The notes: generated by a model from the letters alone, not told the origin. Positions 11,051 to 23,298 are shown, numbered from the stretch's first letter. The stretch is 64,000 bases of DNA from Rhizomys pruinosus (GCA_009823505.1 VZQC01000392.1:4131880-4195879); one strand, 5' to 3'. Numbers and translations: made by a program.

Positions 11051-13476
11051 AAATATAGCATTTTAACACTTAGATTTGAGAAAATAAAAGGGGCAAGAAG
11101 ATATCTTCCAAGCACAAAATGAAGTAATTTCAGCACTCCAGAAAAATTTCACTACTTTAGAAGAGGTCTACTGACAATCACTTACTTAACAATATAGTAA
11201 GTGATTTTTATCAATTTCAATATAACTAGGGAGGCAAAAGAGTTAAAAGTACCAAATGTATCAATACGATTATGAACACTTCTTTTACCCTGGAACACAT
11301 ATCCAATTTCTAAGACCAAACTGTTTGCTAATAACTAATTTTCAAAATGAGAACTATGAAATAAATACATAAAAGCTGCCATAAGGGATGCATGAAGGCT
11401 GTATAAATCTGTAACACACCTTGGGGACGCATCATCCCTCATATTGTGGACAATTCTATTCTAAAGGAGATACTAAAAGTTTAATGTTATTCCCATCTTA
11501 TCTCTGATACTTGGACAGCCAACAATTCTATTTATTGCCCTCAATGTTCCGATGTTGCTACCAGCTAAATAAATGGTCTCGAGACTTTTAAAAACTCAAG
11601 AGCCAGGCTTTCTGGAAGCAAATCTGTCTTTGAACCCAAATCCTTATTTTACTGTGGGAGAATTCTAGAAAAACTCTAACAAAATGTTAGAGGGAGTCCC
11701 TCGCCTCCTGCTGATTTTCACTAAACAAACGCAGAGCAGCCTTCAAAGGAAGACTTTAGCAAATAGTGCATCTATTTGCTTTTTCCTTGGTCAGAGGTAT
11801 GTAGCACATAGGAAAATGAAACTTTCTCCCAGACAAGAAATCAAACTGTCAGTCATAAGAAGAAAAAAAAAACCTGAAACATTTCAACTATAATCATAAT
11901 GCTAGAATAGGATGGTGGTGAAGGGAAAAGACTTTCGTAAACATCCAGATCTACAACTATAAGCAAGCAAGCCTCCATTGGCAAGCCTTGATTTGCAGAA
12001 AAGCTGGATCAGATAATGTTCTCTGTTGTTCCAGGGGGTTTCCCAAGAGTATCTTAGGAGAAATGGCTTAGTGACTATATCAGCGATAATTGCTTTGCTT
12101 GGCTTACATCTTTGAAGAACCTTCAGACATCCTCCTAGCCTGAACAGTAGGATTGGGGGTACAAACTGGACTCTCCCTATTTCCTCTTTCCTTTAGACCT
12201 ATTCTAATATGTAGCAAACTCCAAATCCTTAACTCTGGTATCTGCTTTAATTAATTGGTCTAGTAACAAGAGAGGTGTCGGAGTCAGGGATTATTCACTG
12301 ACTCTGGGACCCTAGAATCTGAACCCCAATATCTTCTCCATAAAATAGAGCTAATGAGCTATATAAAACATTTATCTAGTTCCTGGAACAAAGTAAGTAC
12401 AGTATAATATACAAAGCCATTAGAATGGTGAGTGGTGCCCACTTCACAGAGTCAAGCTTTCATCTGGGGTGGGGCCCGAATGGGCAGACAATTATTAAAG
12501 GAATCTCTCTCCTCTCTCTGTCCACAGAGAGGATCATTCCCTTCACCAGCCTTTCCAGAACCAACTGGATCCCAGAGCATTAGAAGTAAAACTTACCTTG
12601 GTATCCTGCTGCCAGTTCTAGCCATGGTTTTGCCATAAAATCCCCTTGGGGGGAGAGGTCCCTGCTATTCTCTGCACAGGGTCCTAGCTCCAGCTATCTT
12701 CTATCGTCCACTGCTGCCTTCCAACAGGTCTTCAGCACCTGCCGAGGGTTTCCTCTACCCCATTTACTCTATTGTATATACAGTATATAGTATATACTCT
12801 ATAGTATATCAGGAAGCTGGGCAGCATTCCTGCATCTCTTTTCAGATCAACCTACAATCTTCTCCAGTGGACTAACATCAGGAGGACCCTGATAAATGAC
12901 AATCTGTTGGCATCAAGCTACTGTGTCCCCATTTGTTATTCTGAACCCAGGATAACCCAATACTCCCTAAACACTTGTAGAATGGCAGCCTCTGCAGTAA
13001 CCTCAGGAATGAGAAACAATAGTTAATGCTGACTGACTGCAGTAACAAATCGGAAAATTCATTGAAAGAAAGGCTCAGGCGGTCTAAAACCACGGCAAAC
13101 TTTCCAGCTGTGCTGAAAGAAAATCCAGTTCAAGTGGGCCGGCATTTCACTTGACTTCCTCAATGCATCTCTCATCTACCAGGAGTGACACTCATTTATA
13201 TTAAACTCAAAAAAACAGGACAGTCTGGATCCAGACAGCATGAAGCTCCAGAACCCATATGAAGACATCAGCTAAAAGAGACACCTTCCTTAAGGGCCCA
13301 ACCCAGAATACAAGACTTTCAGGAGACTTGAACTCCAAGCCCAGAGGTTCAAATTAAGAACTCGCACAAGGAAGTCTTTGAACAGCTGGATACAGCTTTT
13401 CCAGCTCAGTACTCTACTTTCTTGACTTTTGCCAAACTGAGCTCTTATCAAGTGCCAGCTCAGAAAGCTGGTAAAC
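11051..13476. other. Mostly unassigned sequence
   Basis: A SINE-poor stretch of 2.4 kb with a MIR-like relic at about 12,270-12,430 and a TATA-rich near-palindromic run at 12,770-12,812. Otherwise no gene or repeat recognised. If the minus-strand CpG-island transcript exists, this lies in its first intron. Confidence 0.5.
12270..12430 (+). mobile_element. MIR relic
   Basis: Resembles the MIR core: gactctgggaccctag, ccataaaatagagctaatga, then agttcctggaacaaagtaag. Weak, old copy. Confidence 0.5.
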
Positions 13477-13488
13477 CATAGCAAGTTA

Positions 13489-13633
13489 TAAGCCGGGCGT
13501 GGTGGTGCACGCCTTTAATCCTAGCACTTGGGAGGCAGAGGCAGGTGGATCTCTGTGAGTTCAAGGCCAGCCTGGTCTACAGAGCGAGTTCCAGGCCAGG
13601 TGGGGCTACAGGGAGACCCTGTCTCAAAAAGAC

Positions 13634-13681
<48 letters not shown>
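13489..13681 (+). mobile_element. B1 SINE with (CA)n(A)n tail
   Basis: Full sense B1 with a tail that includes a (CA)n tract (13,633-13,662) and an A-run. Target duplication catagcaagtta at 13,477-13,488 and 13,682-13,693. Confidence 0.95.
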
Positions 13682-13693
13682 CATAGCAAGTTA

Positions 13694-15035
13694 CTTCTCC
13701 AGACTGCTCTTTCAGGCGAGCTGCTGAAGCAGTTCAAGTATTAACTACTTCATGTCCTGGACACCTCTGTTTTGCAGTATAGCGAGCACCAAACAACAGC
13801 TACCTACAAAACAGGGAATTTCATCAGGGTACTAGGCTGAGCATAGAAGCATGCACTCTGCCCTCCAAACCGTATAGCTGGACTCCAGCTCTACGAAAGA
13901 CCAAACAAACTACTTTGCTGGCTACCTCTACATGAAGAAAAGACTCACGAGTGATTCTGAAAAACAAACCTTAAGGGTATGTTAGCCTTTTATTTTTTTT
14001 TAATATTGATAATACAAACAACTGTTATTTGAGGTCTGGGAGGATCTTATGAAAGGAAACCCACAGCTATCAGTGCAGTACCATCAAGATTCTGTGTATT
14101 CCTTACTTTAAAAGTGCCTCTGTCATTACGATTTTCACAAATCAAATATTCTGAGTGGCAAAAGAAAATTACTTAGGGGAAAAAAAAAAACCAGAACTAA
14201 ACCATGGGATGGGACTTCTCCTAGTCTCTTAAATGTGATTTTTATGGTGGCATTTAAAAAGTCACACACTCCTATTTCCAAGCAACAAATATGCTAAGTG
14301 TCTACATCAGGTGACAGCCAGTGTCCCAGATGGAGGTCTGCTTGAGGGCACAGTCCCCTGCCGCTCTCTCTGCAAGCACATCCGCTCTCTTCCCTTAATG
14401 AAAGCCACCGAGCCATTCCTTTGCAGAGGAGAGAGCCACGCTGTGATCATGTGAAATACGACTAGCATTGCAAACTGAAAAAAGGCACTAATTCCATTCC
14501 ATTTGCAAATCCCATAAGACTGACAACTGAATAAACAAAACTTGACCAAAGGCTTTCTTTATTTTGAACTCAATCGTTAAACGTTTTTTAAAAAGCACCT
14601 GCCTTGAAAGACAATTAATATTAACTAGTCAAAATTAGCATCAGGAATTATACTTTTGAATAAAGAAGACAGTGTCTAGAAACCTTCAAAATTCAGAATT
14701 TATATAGAAATTTCCTTCTATTTGAACTTAAAACTAAAGAATAATTCATATTTGTTCCAGTTGAGAGATTCGCACTGGCCCAACAGAGACAATCCAATCA
14801 ATCAATCAGTCATCAATCAATCAATAAAGTCCAATATTTAAGGATTCAGCGTCCACTTAAGTCATCTATTTAGGCTCTTAAGTATATAGCCACTTTTTGT
14901 GCTCCTAAAAGGCACTGTAACAGTTACTCTGAATTCTGGCACAGTAGAAAGAAACCTCAGTTAAAGAGCAAAAGACTAAAACAAAGCACAAATCTTTATG
15001 ATGAGGAGACTAGAGTAGATGATTCGCCCTCCCCC
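13694..15035. other. Unassigned sequence
   Basis: 1.3 kb without recognised repeats apart from a short (ATCA)n run at about 14,795-14,825. No coding evidence. Confidence 0.5.
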
Positions 15036-15052
15036 AAATAAAAGAAATCTGA

Positions 15053-15330
15053 GGGGCTAGAGAGATGGCCTAGCGGTTAAGAGCGCCGACCGCTCTTGCA
15101 GAGGACCCGGGTTCGATCCCCAGCACCCACATGGCGGCCGAGAACCATCTGAAACTCCAATTCCAGGAGAACTCCAGTTCCAGGGGAATCCGAAACCCTC
15201 TTCTGACCTCCGCGGCATTGCACAACACAGGTGCACAAGCTTGCATGCAGACAGTACATTCATACACATACAGAAATAAATAAAATTAATAAAAAATTTT
15301 TTTAAATTTGTAGATAATTTAAAAAAAAAA

Positions 15331-15355
<25 letters not shown>
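15053..15355 (+). mobile_element. B2 SINE with (TAAA)n tail
   Basis: Sense B2, 17-bp duplication subfamily, with a long A/T tail ending in (TAAA)n. Target duplication aaataaaagaaatctga at 15,036-15,052 and 15,356-15,372. Confidence 0.95.
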
Positions 15356-15361
<6 letters not shown>

Positions 15362-15538
15362 AAGAAATCTGAAAACCTGCCTAACATGCCTGGCAGCCAT
15401 AGAAAAAATAGGACCCAACCACAATGAGAAACCAGGCTGCCGCTCCCACCACCAACATCAAATGTATACATCTACTTCCTCTTCCACTGATGGAAGCAAT
15501 GCGCATGGTACACTTTGGGAACTAATATTAAAATTCTT

Positions 15539-15748
15539 GGGGATGGAGAGATGGCTCAGTGGTTAAGAGTGCCAACTGCTCTTGCAGGGGACTAGGGTTC
15601 AATTCCCAGCATCCACATGGTAGCTAAGAACTGTCTTTAAGTCAGGCGTAGTGGCACACACCTTTAGTCCTGCACTCAGAAGGCAGAGACAGGTGGGTCT
15701 CTGTGGGTTCAGGGCTAGCCTGATCTACAGAGTGAGGTCCAGGCCAGA
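15539..15748 (+). mobile_element. B2-B1 chimeric SINE, copy 1
   Basis: The first about 100 nt of a B2 (head through box B to ctaagaactgtctt) is joined directly to a sense B1 (gtcaggcgtagtggcacac on). The B1 part stops at 15,748, where an antisense B1 begins. The same junction recurs at 52,268. The block 15,539-15,903 is flanked by taaaattctt (15,529-15,538 and 15,904-15,913). Confidence 0.8.
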
Positions 15749-15903
15749 ATTTTATTTTTTTTTTTTTTTTTAGGTAGAGTCTCCCTGTAGCCCCAGCTGT
15801 CCCAGAACTCACTTTGTAGATCAGGCTGGCCTTGAACTCACAGTGATCTGCCTGCCTCTGCCTCTGAGCTAGGATTAAAGGCAGGCGCCACCACACCCAG
15901 CCC
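15749..15903 (-). mobile_element. B1 SINE, tail-to-tail with the chimera
   Basis: T-run, gtctccctgtagccccagct through to gccaccacacccagcc. It shares the outer 10-bp duplication with the chimera on its left. Confidence 0.93.
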
Positions 15904-15913
15904 TAAAATTCTT

Positions 15914-16149
15914 ACAAGATCAGGAGAACAGAGAAGAGTGAGATTTCCTTATACTTTCAAGGGAACGTACCATGGAGAAGGAGGCAACAAGAAGAATTTT
16001 GCAGTACTTGGGATTGTGACTATCTTCTAATGACCCGTCTATTAAAGGTTGGGCCACAGAGTGCTGCAATTAGGAGAGAGTGGAACCTTGAAGAGGTGGA
16101 GCCTACCCTAGAAGGTCTACAAGCCATTGAGGTGTGTCGTCAAAGAGGA
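15914..16149. other. Unassigned sequence
   Basis: No gene or repeat recognised between the B1 and the L1 fragment. Confidence 0.45.
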
Positions 16150-16320
16150 TTGTGGGACCCTTCATCCTTCCTCCATCCATTCACCTGTTGATAAACACCT
16201 AGGCTGACTCTGTAACTTGTTATTGTGAATAGTGTGGTGTACTAAGCACTAAGTGGTATGTCAATTTAGACTCCTTTGAGTATATACCCCGGAGTGTTGG
16301 GTATATACCAGGTATAGTTG
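16150..16320 (-). mobile_element. LINE-1 ORF2-end fragment, antisense
   Basis: Reads as reverse-strand L1: catccattcacctgttgata, attgtgaatagtgtgg and ttgagtatataccccggagt. Short and decayed. Confidence 0.75.
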
Positions 16321-16383
16321 CATCATAGGGAGCTCCAAGGGCTCAGAAAAATAAAACCAATAATTGACAAAAGAGGGATCGTG

Positions 16384-16610
16384 GGCTGGAGAGATGGCCT
16401 AGCCGTTAAGAGCGCCAACTGCTCTTGCAGAGGACCCGGGTTCGATCCCCAGCACCCACGTGGCGGCTGAGAACCGTCTTTGACTCCAGTTCCAGGGGAA
16501 TCCGACACCCTCTTCTGACCTCCACGGTATTGCACGACACTGGTGCACAAACCTACGTGCAGACAGTACATTCATATACATAAAAAAATAAATAAAACAT
16601 TTAAAAAAAA
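16384..16610 (+). mobile_element. B2 SINE, without the 17-bp duplication
   Basis: Sense B2: gggctggagagatggcctag, cgaccaactgctcttgcag-like head and a single gactccagttccagggg unit. A-rich tail. Confidence 0.94.
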
Positions 16611-16925
16611 GAGAGATTGTATGAAATTGTAGACAATAAACAACTGAGTGAAGAGACAGACTAAAGAATAGAAGACATTCTTTGCTCTTATTAACATCTA
16701 GAATAAATACATAAAGAATTCAAAAAGATAAATACAAAAAAAAATCCAAATGATTAAATTAATAAATGAGCTAATGAAAGGAACTGACAGTTCTCAAAAG
16801 ATGAAGTACAAACGGCCAATCAACACATGGAAAGGTTCAACTATACTGGCCATCAGGGAAATGGCAACTCAAAGTATGTTGATATTCAACCTCATCTCCT
16901 TCAGAATGGCAATCATTGAGAAAAT

Positions 16926-17070
16926 AAGAACCAGGCACACACCTTTAATCCCAGCCCTAGGGAGGCAGAGGGAGGTGGGTCTATCAGAGATGGAGGACTG
17001 CCCAGTCTACTGGCCAGTTCCAGGCCAGCTGGGGCTACAGGGAGACCCTGTCTTAAAAAGACTGAATAAA
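16926..17070 (+). mobile_element. B1 SINE, diverged, nested in an L1
   Basis: agaaccaggcacacaccttt through to gaccctgtcttaaaaagac, followed by (GGGA)n. Confidence 0.85.
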
Positions 17071-17140
17071 TGAGGGAGGGAGGGAGGGAGGGAGGGAGGG
17101 AAGGAGGGAGAGAGGGAGGGAGAGAGGGAGGGAAGAAAAG
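17071..17140. repeat. (GGGA)n tract
   Basis: Irregular GGGA/GAGA purine tract that grew from the B1 tail. Confidence 0.95.
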
Positions 17141-17447
17141 TAACAACAAATGCTGGCAGGGCAGGGACAAAAGAGAACAGTATACACTGCTGGTAAGAAT
17201 ATGAACTAATGTAACTATTATGGAAATCAGTATAGAGGTGCTTCAAAAAACTAAAACTGCAAAGGCCACATAATCCAGCTAGATCACCCCTGGGTGTTTA
17301 CTCAGAGGACTCCAAATCAACCTATCACAGATAGCTGCATACCAACATTTATTGCCCGCTACTCACAATAGCTAAGTTATGGGACTAACCTAGATGTCCA
17401 ACAACAATGCAATGAAAAGAAAGAGAAAAAAAAAAACAACATGGTAT

Positions 17448-17633
17448 AGGGACTGGAGAGATGGTGCAGTGGTTAAGTGCGCTTGTTCCTCTTCCAGAGG
17501 AACAGAGTTTGGTTCCCGGTACCCATATGGAGGTGAGGGGGCTCACAACTACCTGTACCTCCAGCCCTAGGGGATCTAAAGGCATTGGCGTACCTGTGCC
17601 ACATGCTCACACAGACAATAAATCTGTTTTTAA
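17448..17633 (+). mobile_element. B2-like SINE, older
   Basis: ggactggagagatggtgcag, a diverged body (gtacccatatggaggtgag) and a short tail. Splits the L1 relic. Confidence 0.8.
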
Positions 17634-17791
17634 ATGTGGTGTATATACACGATGGAATCTTTTCAGCCATAAAGAAAAACAGGAAGACAGATGCAACAGG
17701 AGATAATCACATTAAGTGAATTAGTAAGTCTCACAAAGACAAATGTGTTTTCTCTCATTTGTAGTTCCTATATTTTATATTGTACATAAAA

Positions 17792-17792
17792 C

Positions 17793-17865
<73 letters not shown>

Positions 17866-17868
17866 ACA
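17792..17868. repeat. (CT)n(CA)n compound microsatellite
   Basis: About 48 nt of CT followed by about 28 nt of CA. Confidence 0.98.
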
Positions 17869-18132
17869 AAGTGAAAGTCAAAAGTAAATCACCTACGGGA
17901 ACAAATGGAACTAACAGGCACCTGGAGAGGTGACAAAAGAGCAGGTAGTACAGTGTGGGGTGATCAGTATATTCAAAGTACATTATATACTATGTGAAAA
18001 TGTCATTATCTAACCCAATATGATCTATAATAAATATACACCAGAGAAATGTTTAAACAAATTTTTAAAAAGAGTACATCCTAGGAGGCATTATTTCTAT
18101 TTTAATAACCTTAATTTGGAAATACATATATG

Positions 18133-18137
<5 letters not shown>

Positions 18138-18163
<26 letters not shown>
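18138..18163. repeat. (TG)n microsatellite
   Basis: Perfect TG run of about 26 nt. Confidence 0.97.
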
Positions 18164-19035
18164 TATCAATACTCTCTTCCTTCCTGTTCCTGGTTCCCTG
18201 TTCCAATGGCGACCGCACTGTTGCTAAGGTAAACTCCACCACCTCCATCCCCTGTATCTGTGAGTGAAGAGGATCACAGATCTGTCTGAGCCTTTGTGTG
18301 CATTCCACACTCCCAAGGAAAGCTACTGCTGTCATCAGTATTGCCTTTCTGTAAAACTTGGATTTCTATTTCTTTCTGTAAAACTAAATATCAGATCTAA
18401 TGGATTTCAAACTCCCTTCACCCAGTCACTTGCTTCTTCCAGAAAACAAGCCTCATCTGACTTGAGGCAGGGGGAAGAACCCCACATCATTCCATTCTAG
18501 TATCCAACAAGAACTTCGCAATGCAAGGGTGAACAGGGATAGGAAAACCAATAATTTCTTGTCCATTTTTTCCCCTTCCTCTTCCTTTCAGTTCTACTAA
18601 TGTGTTATGTTTCTAAAGCCACAAATTCAGGACAAGGTTTTAGAGAGTCGAGGGTCCTACCTTCCTGTCCATCCCCCCCCCCCCCCCGGGTTTCTTCTCA
18701 GGCATTCAGGAATGTCTTTATAAGGCACAGTCTGATGGTCATCCTAGGACAGGCACTAGCACTCGCTTCATGCAGGAGTGACTCGCCACATGACTTGAAG
18801 CAGTCTAAGCTTCTTTTCTTTTGATCATGTATTGGCTAAACAGAACTCCACCATCAAAAGTAAAATCCTACACCTATAACTGAAATGTCCAGGGTGGAGA
18901 AATTTTATTTCAAATCTTCTGCCCAAAGGTCAGTCGGAAAAGAGACCAACACCACCAAATCATGTTTGTTTATATTGAAATTTAGTCAATTAGACCAACT
19001 TCTTCTTACTTTGCATTTCAGATAAGAATCCCCTT
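18164..19035. other. Unassigned sequence
   Basis: No gene or interspersed repeat recognised. A poly-C run lies at 18,673-18,687. Confidence 0.5.
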
Positions 19036-19195
19036 CTGAGCCAGGCGTGGTGGCACATGCCTTTAATCCCAGCACTGGGGAGGCAGAGGCAGGCAGATCT
19101 CTGTGAATTCAAGGCCAGTCTGGTCTACAGAGAGAGCTCCAGGCTAGCTGGGACTAAAGGGAGACCCTGAATCAAAAATACCAAAAAAAAAAGAA
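19036..19195 (+). mobile_element. B1 SINE
   Basis: Sense B1: gagccaggcgtggtggcaca to accctgaatcaaaaatacc. Confidence 0.93.
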
Positions 19196-19354
19196 CAGCT
19201 CAGAAAGTAAAAGAGCTTGTCACCCAAGCCTGACAACCCTGGTGGGAAAAGAAACAGACTTCCCAAAGTTGTCCTCTGACCTAAAAGAGTAAACGCATCA
19301 ACTGTTAGAAATTTTCACCTTGCAAGTACAACATACTAAAAACAAATTATGTAT

Positions 19355-19500
19355 CCATTATCATGACACACTTATAATCCCAACACATGGGAGTTAGAAA
19401 CAGAAGGACAAGAAGTTAAAGGCCAGACTCAGCTACAGAACAAGTTTAGGACCAGCCAAGGCTCATGAGACTCTGTCTCAAAAATCAAACCAATAAACAA
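19355..19500 (+). mobile_element. B1/B4-like SINE, old
   Basis: Diverged copy: tcatgacacacttataatcc, ggaccagccaaggctcatga, gactctgtctcaaaaatc. Confidence 0.65.
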
Positions 19501-19629
19501 ATACCAATTATAAGAAAACATCTTGACTTCAAGACTGAAACTCTTGGCATAAACTTGGCCTAAACAACACTGTAGATTTTAATACAAATGCCATAAAAGT
19601 ATAAAAAGATAGATCACATGCATATGAAG

Positions 19630-20022
19630 CTATTGTGCTTTTTTATGTGTATGAATGTATTGCCTGTGTATATGCATGTGCACCTGTGTCATGCAGTGCC
19701 CAAGAAGGTCAGAAGAGGACATTGGATCCCCTGGAACTGTAGCTATAGATGGTTGTCAGCTGTCATGTTGATGCTGGGAATGGAACCTGGGTCCTCTACA
19801 AGAGCAGCCAGTACTCTTAAAATGCTCTTTAAAAAAATTCTTTTTTTTTTTTTTTTTTGGTCCCTGTAGCCCCAGCTGTCCTGGAACTCACTCTGTAGAC
19901 CAGGCTGGCCTTGAACTCACAGAGATCTGCCTGCCTCTGCCTCCCAAGTGCTAGGATTAAAGGCGTGCGCCACCACGCCTGGCTAGCCAGTACTCTTAAT
20001 AGCTTAGCCATCTCTGCAGCCC
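19630..20022 (-). mobile_element. B2 SINE, older, split by a B1
   Basis: Antisense B2 (tttttatgtgtatgaatgta on) interrupted at its head. The head resumes after the B1 with tagcttagccatctctgcag. Confidence 0.88.
19821..19984 (-). mobile_element. B1 SINE nested in a B2
   Basis: Antisense B1 preceded by a T-run. The host segment agccagtactcttaa occurs at 19,806-19,820 and 19,985-19,999 as target duplication. Confidence 0.92.
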
Positions 20023-21348
20023 TGTTGTGTTGTTTAAGCAAAATATTTAAACGTCTAAATTACCTAATGAGTTATCTCATTATTATTAATAAAAATAAAT
20101 TAGTACATAACAAAATATTTAAATGTGGCATGGCACAGACTACTGTCTCAAATCGCAGCTGCCTCTAAAGGGAAATGAAACCCAGCAAGTAGAGCTGTTT
20201 GTTCTACAGAGTCATCTGGTCTAAATAATTTAAACATGCATCAAAATTTATCAATATGCAATAAATCAACCCATAGCAAATATTATTTTCCATATAGTTT
20301 TCTTTCTAATGCTTTTCTGAGTATCCTTTTTTTTTAAGGTAGTCTTATGATGCGGGAAGCATCACTTAGCCTCAGCACCCACCCTCTTTGCTGATTGGTT
20401 CAAGTCAGCATTTGCCAATTTCCATTTTAAAGAGGGTGGATTAAGTGCAGGAGAAAAATGAGTCAAAGACCCTCTCTTTAGAGATGCATACATATAATAG
20501 GAATATAAATAAATGTTAACTGTAGTATTGAGAATTATGTACATGACATGGATGAAGGCTATAATCAGCTCAAATAGGACTAGAAGAATGGGCAGGAGGT
20601 GTGGGTCCAGGTGCCTGTTATCAGGTGGGTAGCAATCTATCCAGTCTTAAAGAAAGCTTGCAAAGCCTAGAAGGATTTTTTACTGAAGTTCTTCAAAATG
20701 GAAAAATAAAATTTTGAGCATTTTTGTTTCTTTTAGGAACCAAATGTGATGATCTTCCACTGTAAAGAACAAATACACTCTGTTCATTACAGTTCACATA
20801 CTGGAGGGTGTGTACAGTAACTGAAGACCAGGCCATGAAAGCCATCTATTTTAATACCTAAGTGTTTTCACTCTCTGAGTTCATGCATTTCTCTCTAAAA
20901 TGTTCCTCCCCACCCTGGTTACTTATTCAGGAACTACAACTCAGTAACAAAAAAAAAAAAAAAAAACAAAACAAATTAAAACGGAAGAACCAAACCACTC
21001 TGTTGCATTTTGTTTATGTCATTTATCAAAACATAGGTGTTTTTGCTGAAAGATTAATAAATTCCTGCAAAGCAAACTACTTAGGGTACAGCTCAAGTCC
21101 CCTACTTAAAAACTCCATAACCAGGCTAGCTAAACTCTTTATAACTCAGCTTCTCCACCTATAAGGATTAAGAACTCTACCCATCTCTGTAGTTCTGATG
21201 AGTGCAGAGTTACATGTAAATCCATTTGGAATAGAAAAGCTCCTGCATACAGTAAGGTCACAGTAAGCAACACTGCTTTGCTGAGAAGCACTCACTCCAA
21301 GTTCACGTCTCACCTGCTACATCAATTGACAAGAAAAAGCAACTCCCA
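20023..21348. other. Unassigned sequence
   Basis: 1.3 kb without SINEs. Contains an 11-bp inverted repeat around two CCAAT-type motifs (20,379-20,439) and an A-run at 20,949-20,965. No coding evidence. Confidence 0.5.
20379..20439. repeat. Inverted repeat enclosing ATTGG and CCAAT
   Basis: The arms ccaccctcttt (20,379-20,389) and aaagagggtgg (20,429-20,439) are perfect complements. The loop holds ATTGG and, further in, CCAAT. Confidence 0.75.
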
Positions 21349-21360
21349 GCCTGTTCCAGC

Positions 21361-21530
21361 CTTTTTTTTTTTTTTTTTTTTTTTTTTGTCTTTTTGAGAC
21401 AGGGTCTCCCTGTAGCCCCAGCTGTCCTGGAACTCACTCTGTAGACCAGGCTGGCCTTGAACTCACAAAGATCCGCCTGCCTCTGCCTCCCAAGTGCTAG
21501 GATTAAAGGCGTGCGCCACCACGCCCGGCC
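21361..21530 (-). mobile_element. B1 SINE, young
   Basis: Near-consensus antisense B1 with a 27-nt T-run. Target duplication gcctgttcca at 21,349-21,358 and 21,531-21,540. Confidence 0.96.
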
Positions 21531-21716
21531 GCCTGTTCCACTTTTATAGCTTATTTTGAAGCTATTCATATCTAGAGAAATAAACCTAGGGAGAGACTAA
21601 ATGTGATCTCTAAACAAAACATCAGTAACAGGAAAACCACTTATTTCAAAAGGTCCACAACCTACTTAGCTAGTAAGAATCGTATTGTGTTGTGACCATT
21701 AAGAAAGGATTTACCA

Positions 21717-21963
21717 GGCTGGAGAGATGGCGGAGCGGTTAAGAGCGTCGACCACTCTTACAGAGGACCTGGGTTATATCCCCAGCACCCACATGGCGGC
21801 CGAGATCCGTCTGAAACTCCAATTCCAGGAGAACTCCAGTTCCAGGGGAATCTGACACCCTCTTCTGACCTCCGTGGCATTGCACGACACGGGTGCACAG
21901 ACCTACATGCAGACAGTACATTCATACACATACAAAAATAAATAAAATTAATTAAAAAAATTA
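21717..21963 (+). mobile_element. B2 SINE (17-bp duplication subfamily)
   Basis: Sense B2. Target duplication aagaaaggatttacca at 21,701-21,716 and 21,964-21,979. Confidence 0.95.
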
Positions 21964-21979
21964 AAGAAAGGATTTACCA

Positions 21980-23298
21980 AAATTAATCAACAGTGAAACT
22001 AATATTCTCACCCCTTTTTTTTCTTTTGTTCCGTATGCTTTTATAGACAGTCACTCATTCCATTTTCTGTTCTGGATATCGGACAGAAAACTGAGATCAC
22101 ACACTACTCACAAATACCTGACTGAGGCAATAGTATTGTTTTCATTTAAAACCAAGTTGTTTTGTTGTTCTTTTTTTTAAGAGAGAACTGAGTAAATTAC
22201 TGCCTGTTCTTGCCACAGTGTTGCAATCCCTACCCAACCAAGGTCTCTTCCATGAAGAGAATTTGGCTAGCTACACAAAAGTAACAACGGAAATGATACA
22301 GGTTGTAGTTTCTGATAGGAATGATAACAGATGAACAGATACAAAACAATTCCTTTTCCACAGCAACTCAAACTATACCAATGCTTCACCTAATGTGACA
22401 TTAAAGGCCCCTGGAACTGAGTTCAAATCTAAAGTTGGCCACTTGCCAAGTAGATGGGAAAAACAAGTTAGCTTTCTAACTTCTCAATCTGCAGATATGA
22501 TAAACTAGCCTGTTTTAAAGATTAGCTTAGTATTTGCAAAACACTTAGAATAGTACTTAGTATACTGTGCTATTTAAGTGTCTGTTAAATAACACGTAAA
22601 CATTGCAATACCTGTGGTAGTTAAGGTGTTTCCATTTGCAGATATAATGACAAGTCTCAGTTTTCAGTGTAGGTGCTTGCCCAGCATAACTCAGTAAAAC
22701 AAGTACTCAGAATGATCTTTTAAAACTTGATGCTGGAATAACTGGCCATGGGGATGTTGGAACTGCATTATTTATTTGACGTCTAGACCACAAATAAAAA
22801 TGTATTTAGACTTAATTGCTCGAGAAATGCAAAAACAACTGCACTTTGGTATTTTCTAGAAAACCCAAAAGTTCATAATTGAAAGGTTTACAGGAATGCC
22901 TATTTAGGCATTTTAGGAACTAAAAATTCAAAGAGCAAAGAGCTAACAATTTTCATTCACTACAAATACAACAGATATAAGCATCTTGTTTTATGAGGGG
23001 AAGATCTCTAAAATGAAAAAAAAAAAAAAGTAAACATATTCCAACTCCTCTACAAACAGGGTCAGAAATAAAGAGCTGAGTTGCTAAGTTTTATTCATTT
23101 GTAATAATGTTTACACTGAAATTTCCTCCAACAGAGGATGAAAACTACCAAACCTAATACCCTCTTCCAGTTCCACACAAATGCACTGTCCCACATGAAC
23201 TGTGACTGGCTCCAAGTCAGAATGTGCGCAGCATCCATTATTGGCCTGACTTTAGATACCAATCCCAATCGGAATTCTTGCAAGAGTTGAAATTTCAT
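21980..23298. other. Mostly unassigned AT-rich sequence with a MIR
   Basis: A MIR lies at 22,405-22,595. The rest is unique-looking and AT-rich, with no gene recognised. Confidence 0.5.
22405..22595 (+). mobile_element. MIR SINE
   Basis: Ancient tRNA-derived SINE: gaactgagttcaaatctaaa, ggccacttgccaagtag, ttctcaatctgcagatatga, aaaacacttagaatagtact and tttaagtgtctgttaaat match the MIR order. Confidence 0.75.

Larger units (their letters stand above)
16740..18060 (+). mobile_element. LINE-1 3' end with nested SINEs and microsatellites
   Basis: Sense L1 pieces: cggccaatcaacacatggaa, tatggaaatcagtatagagg, gatggaatcttttcagccat and a 3' UTR end with ctatgtgaaaatgtcattat. It is split by a B1 with a (GGGA)n tail (16,926-17,140), an older B2 (17,448-17,633) and a (CT)n(CA)n tract (17,792-17,868). 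Confidence 0.8.
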
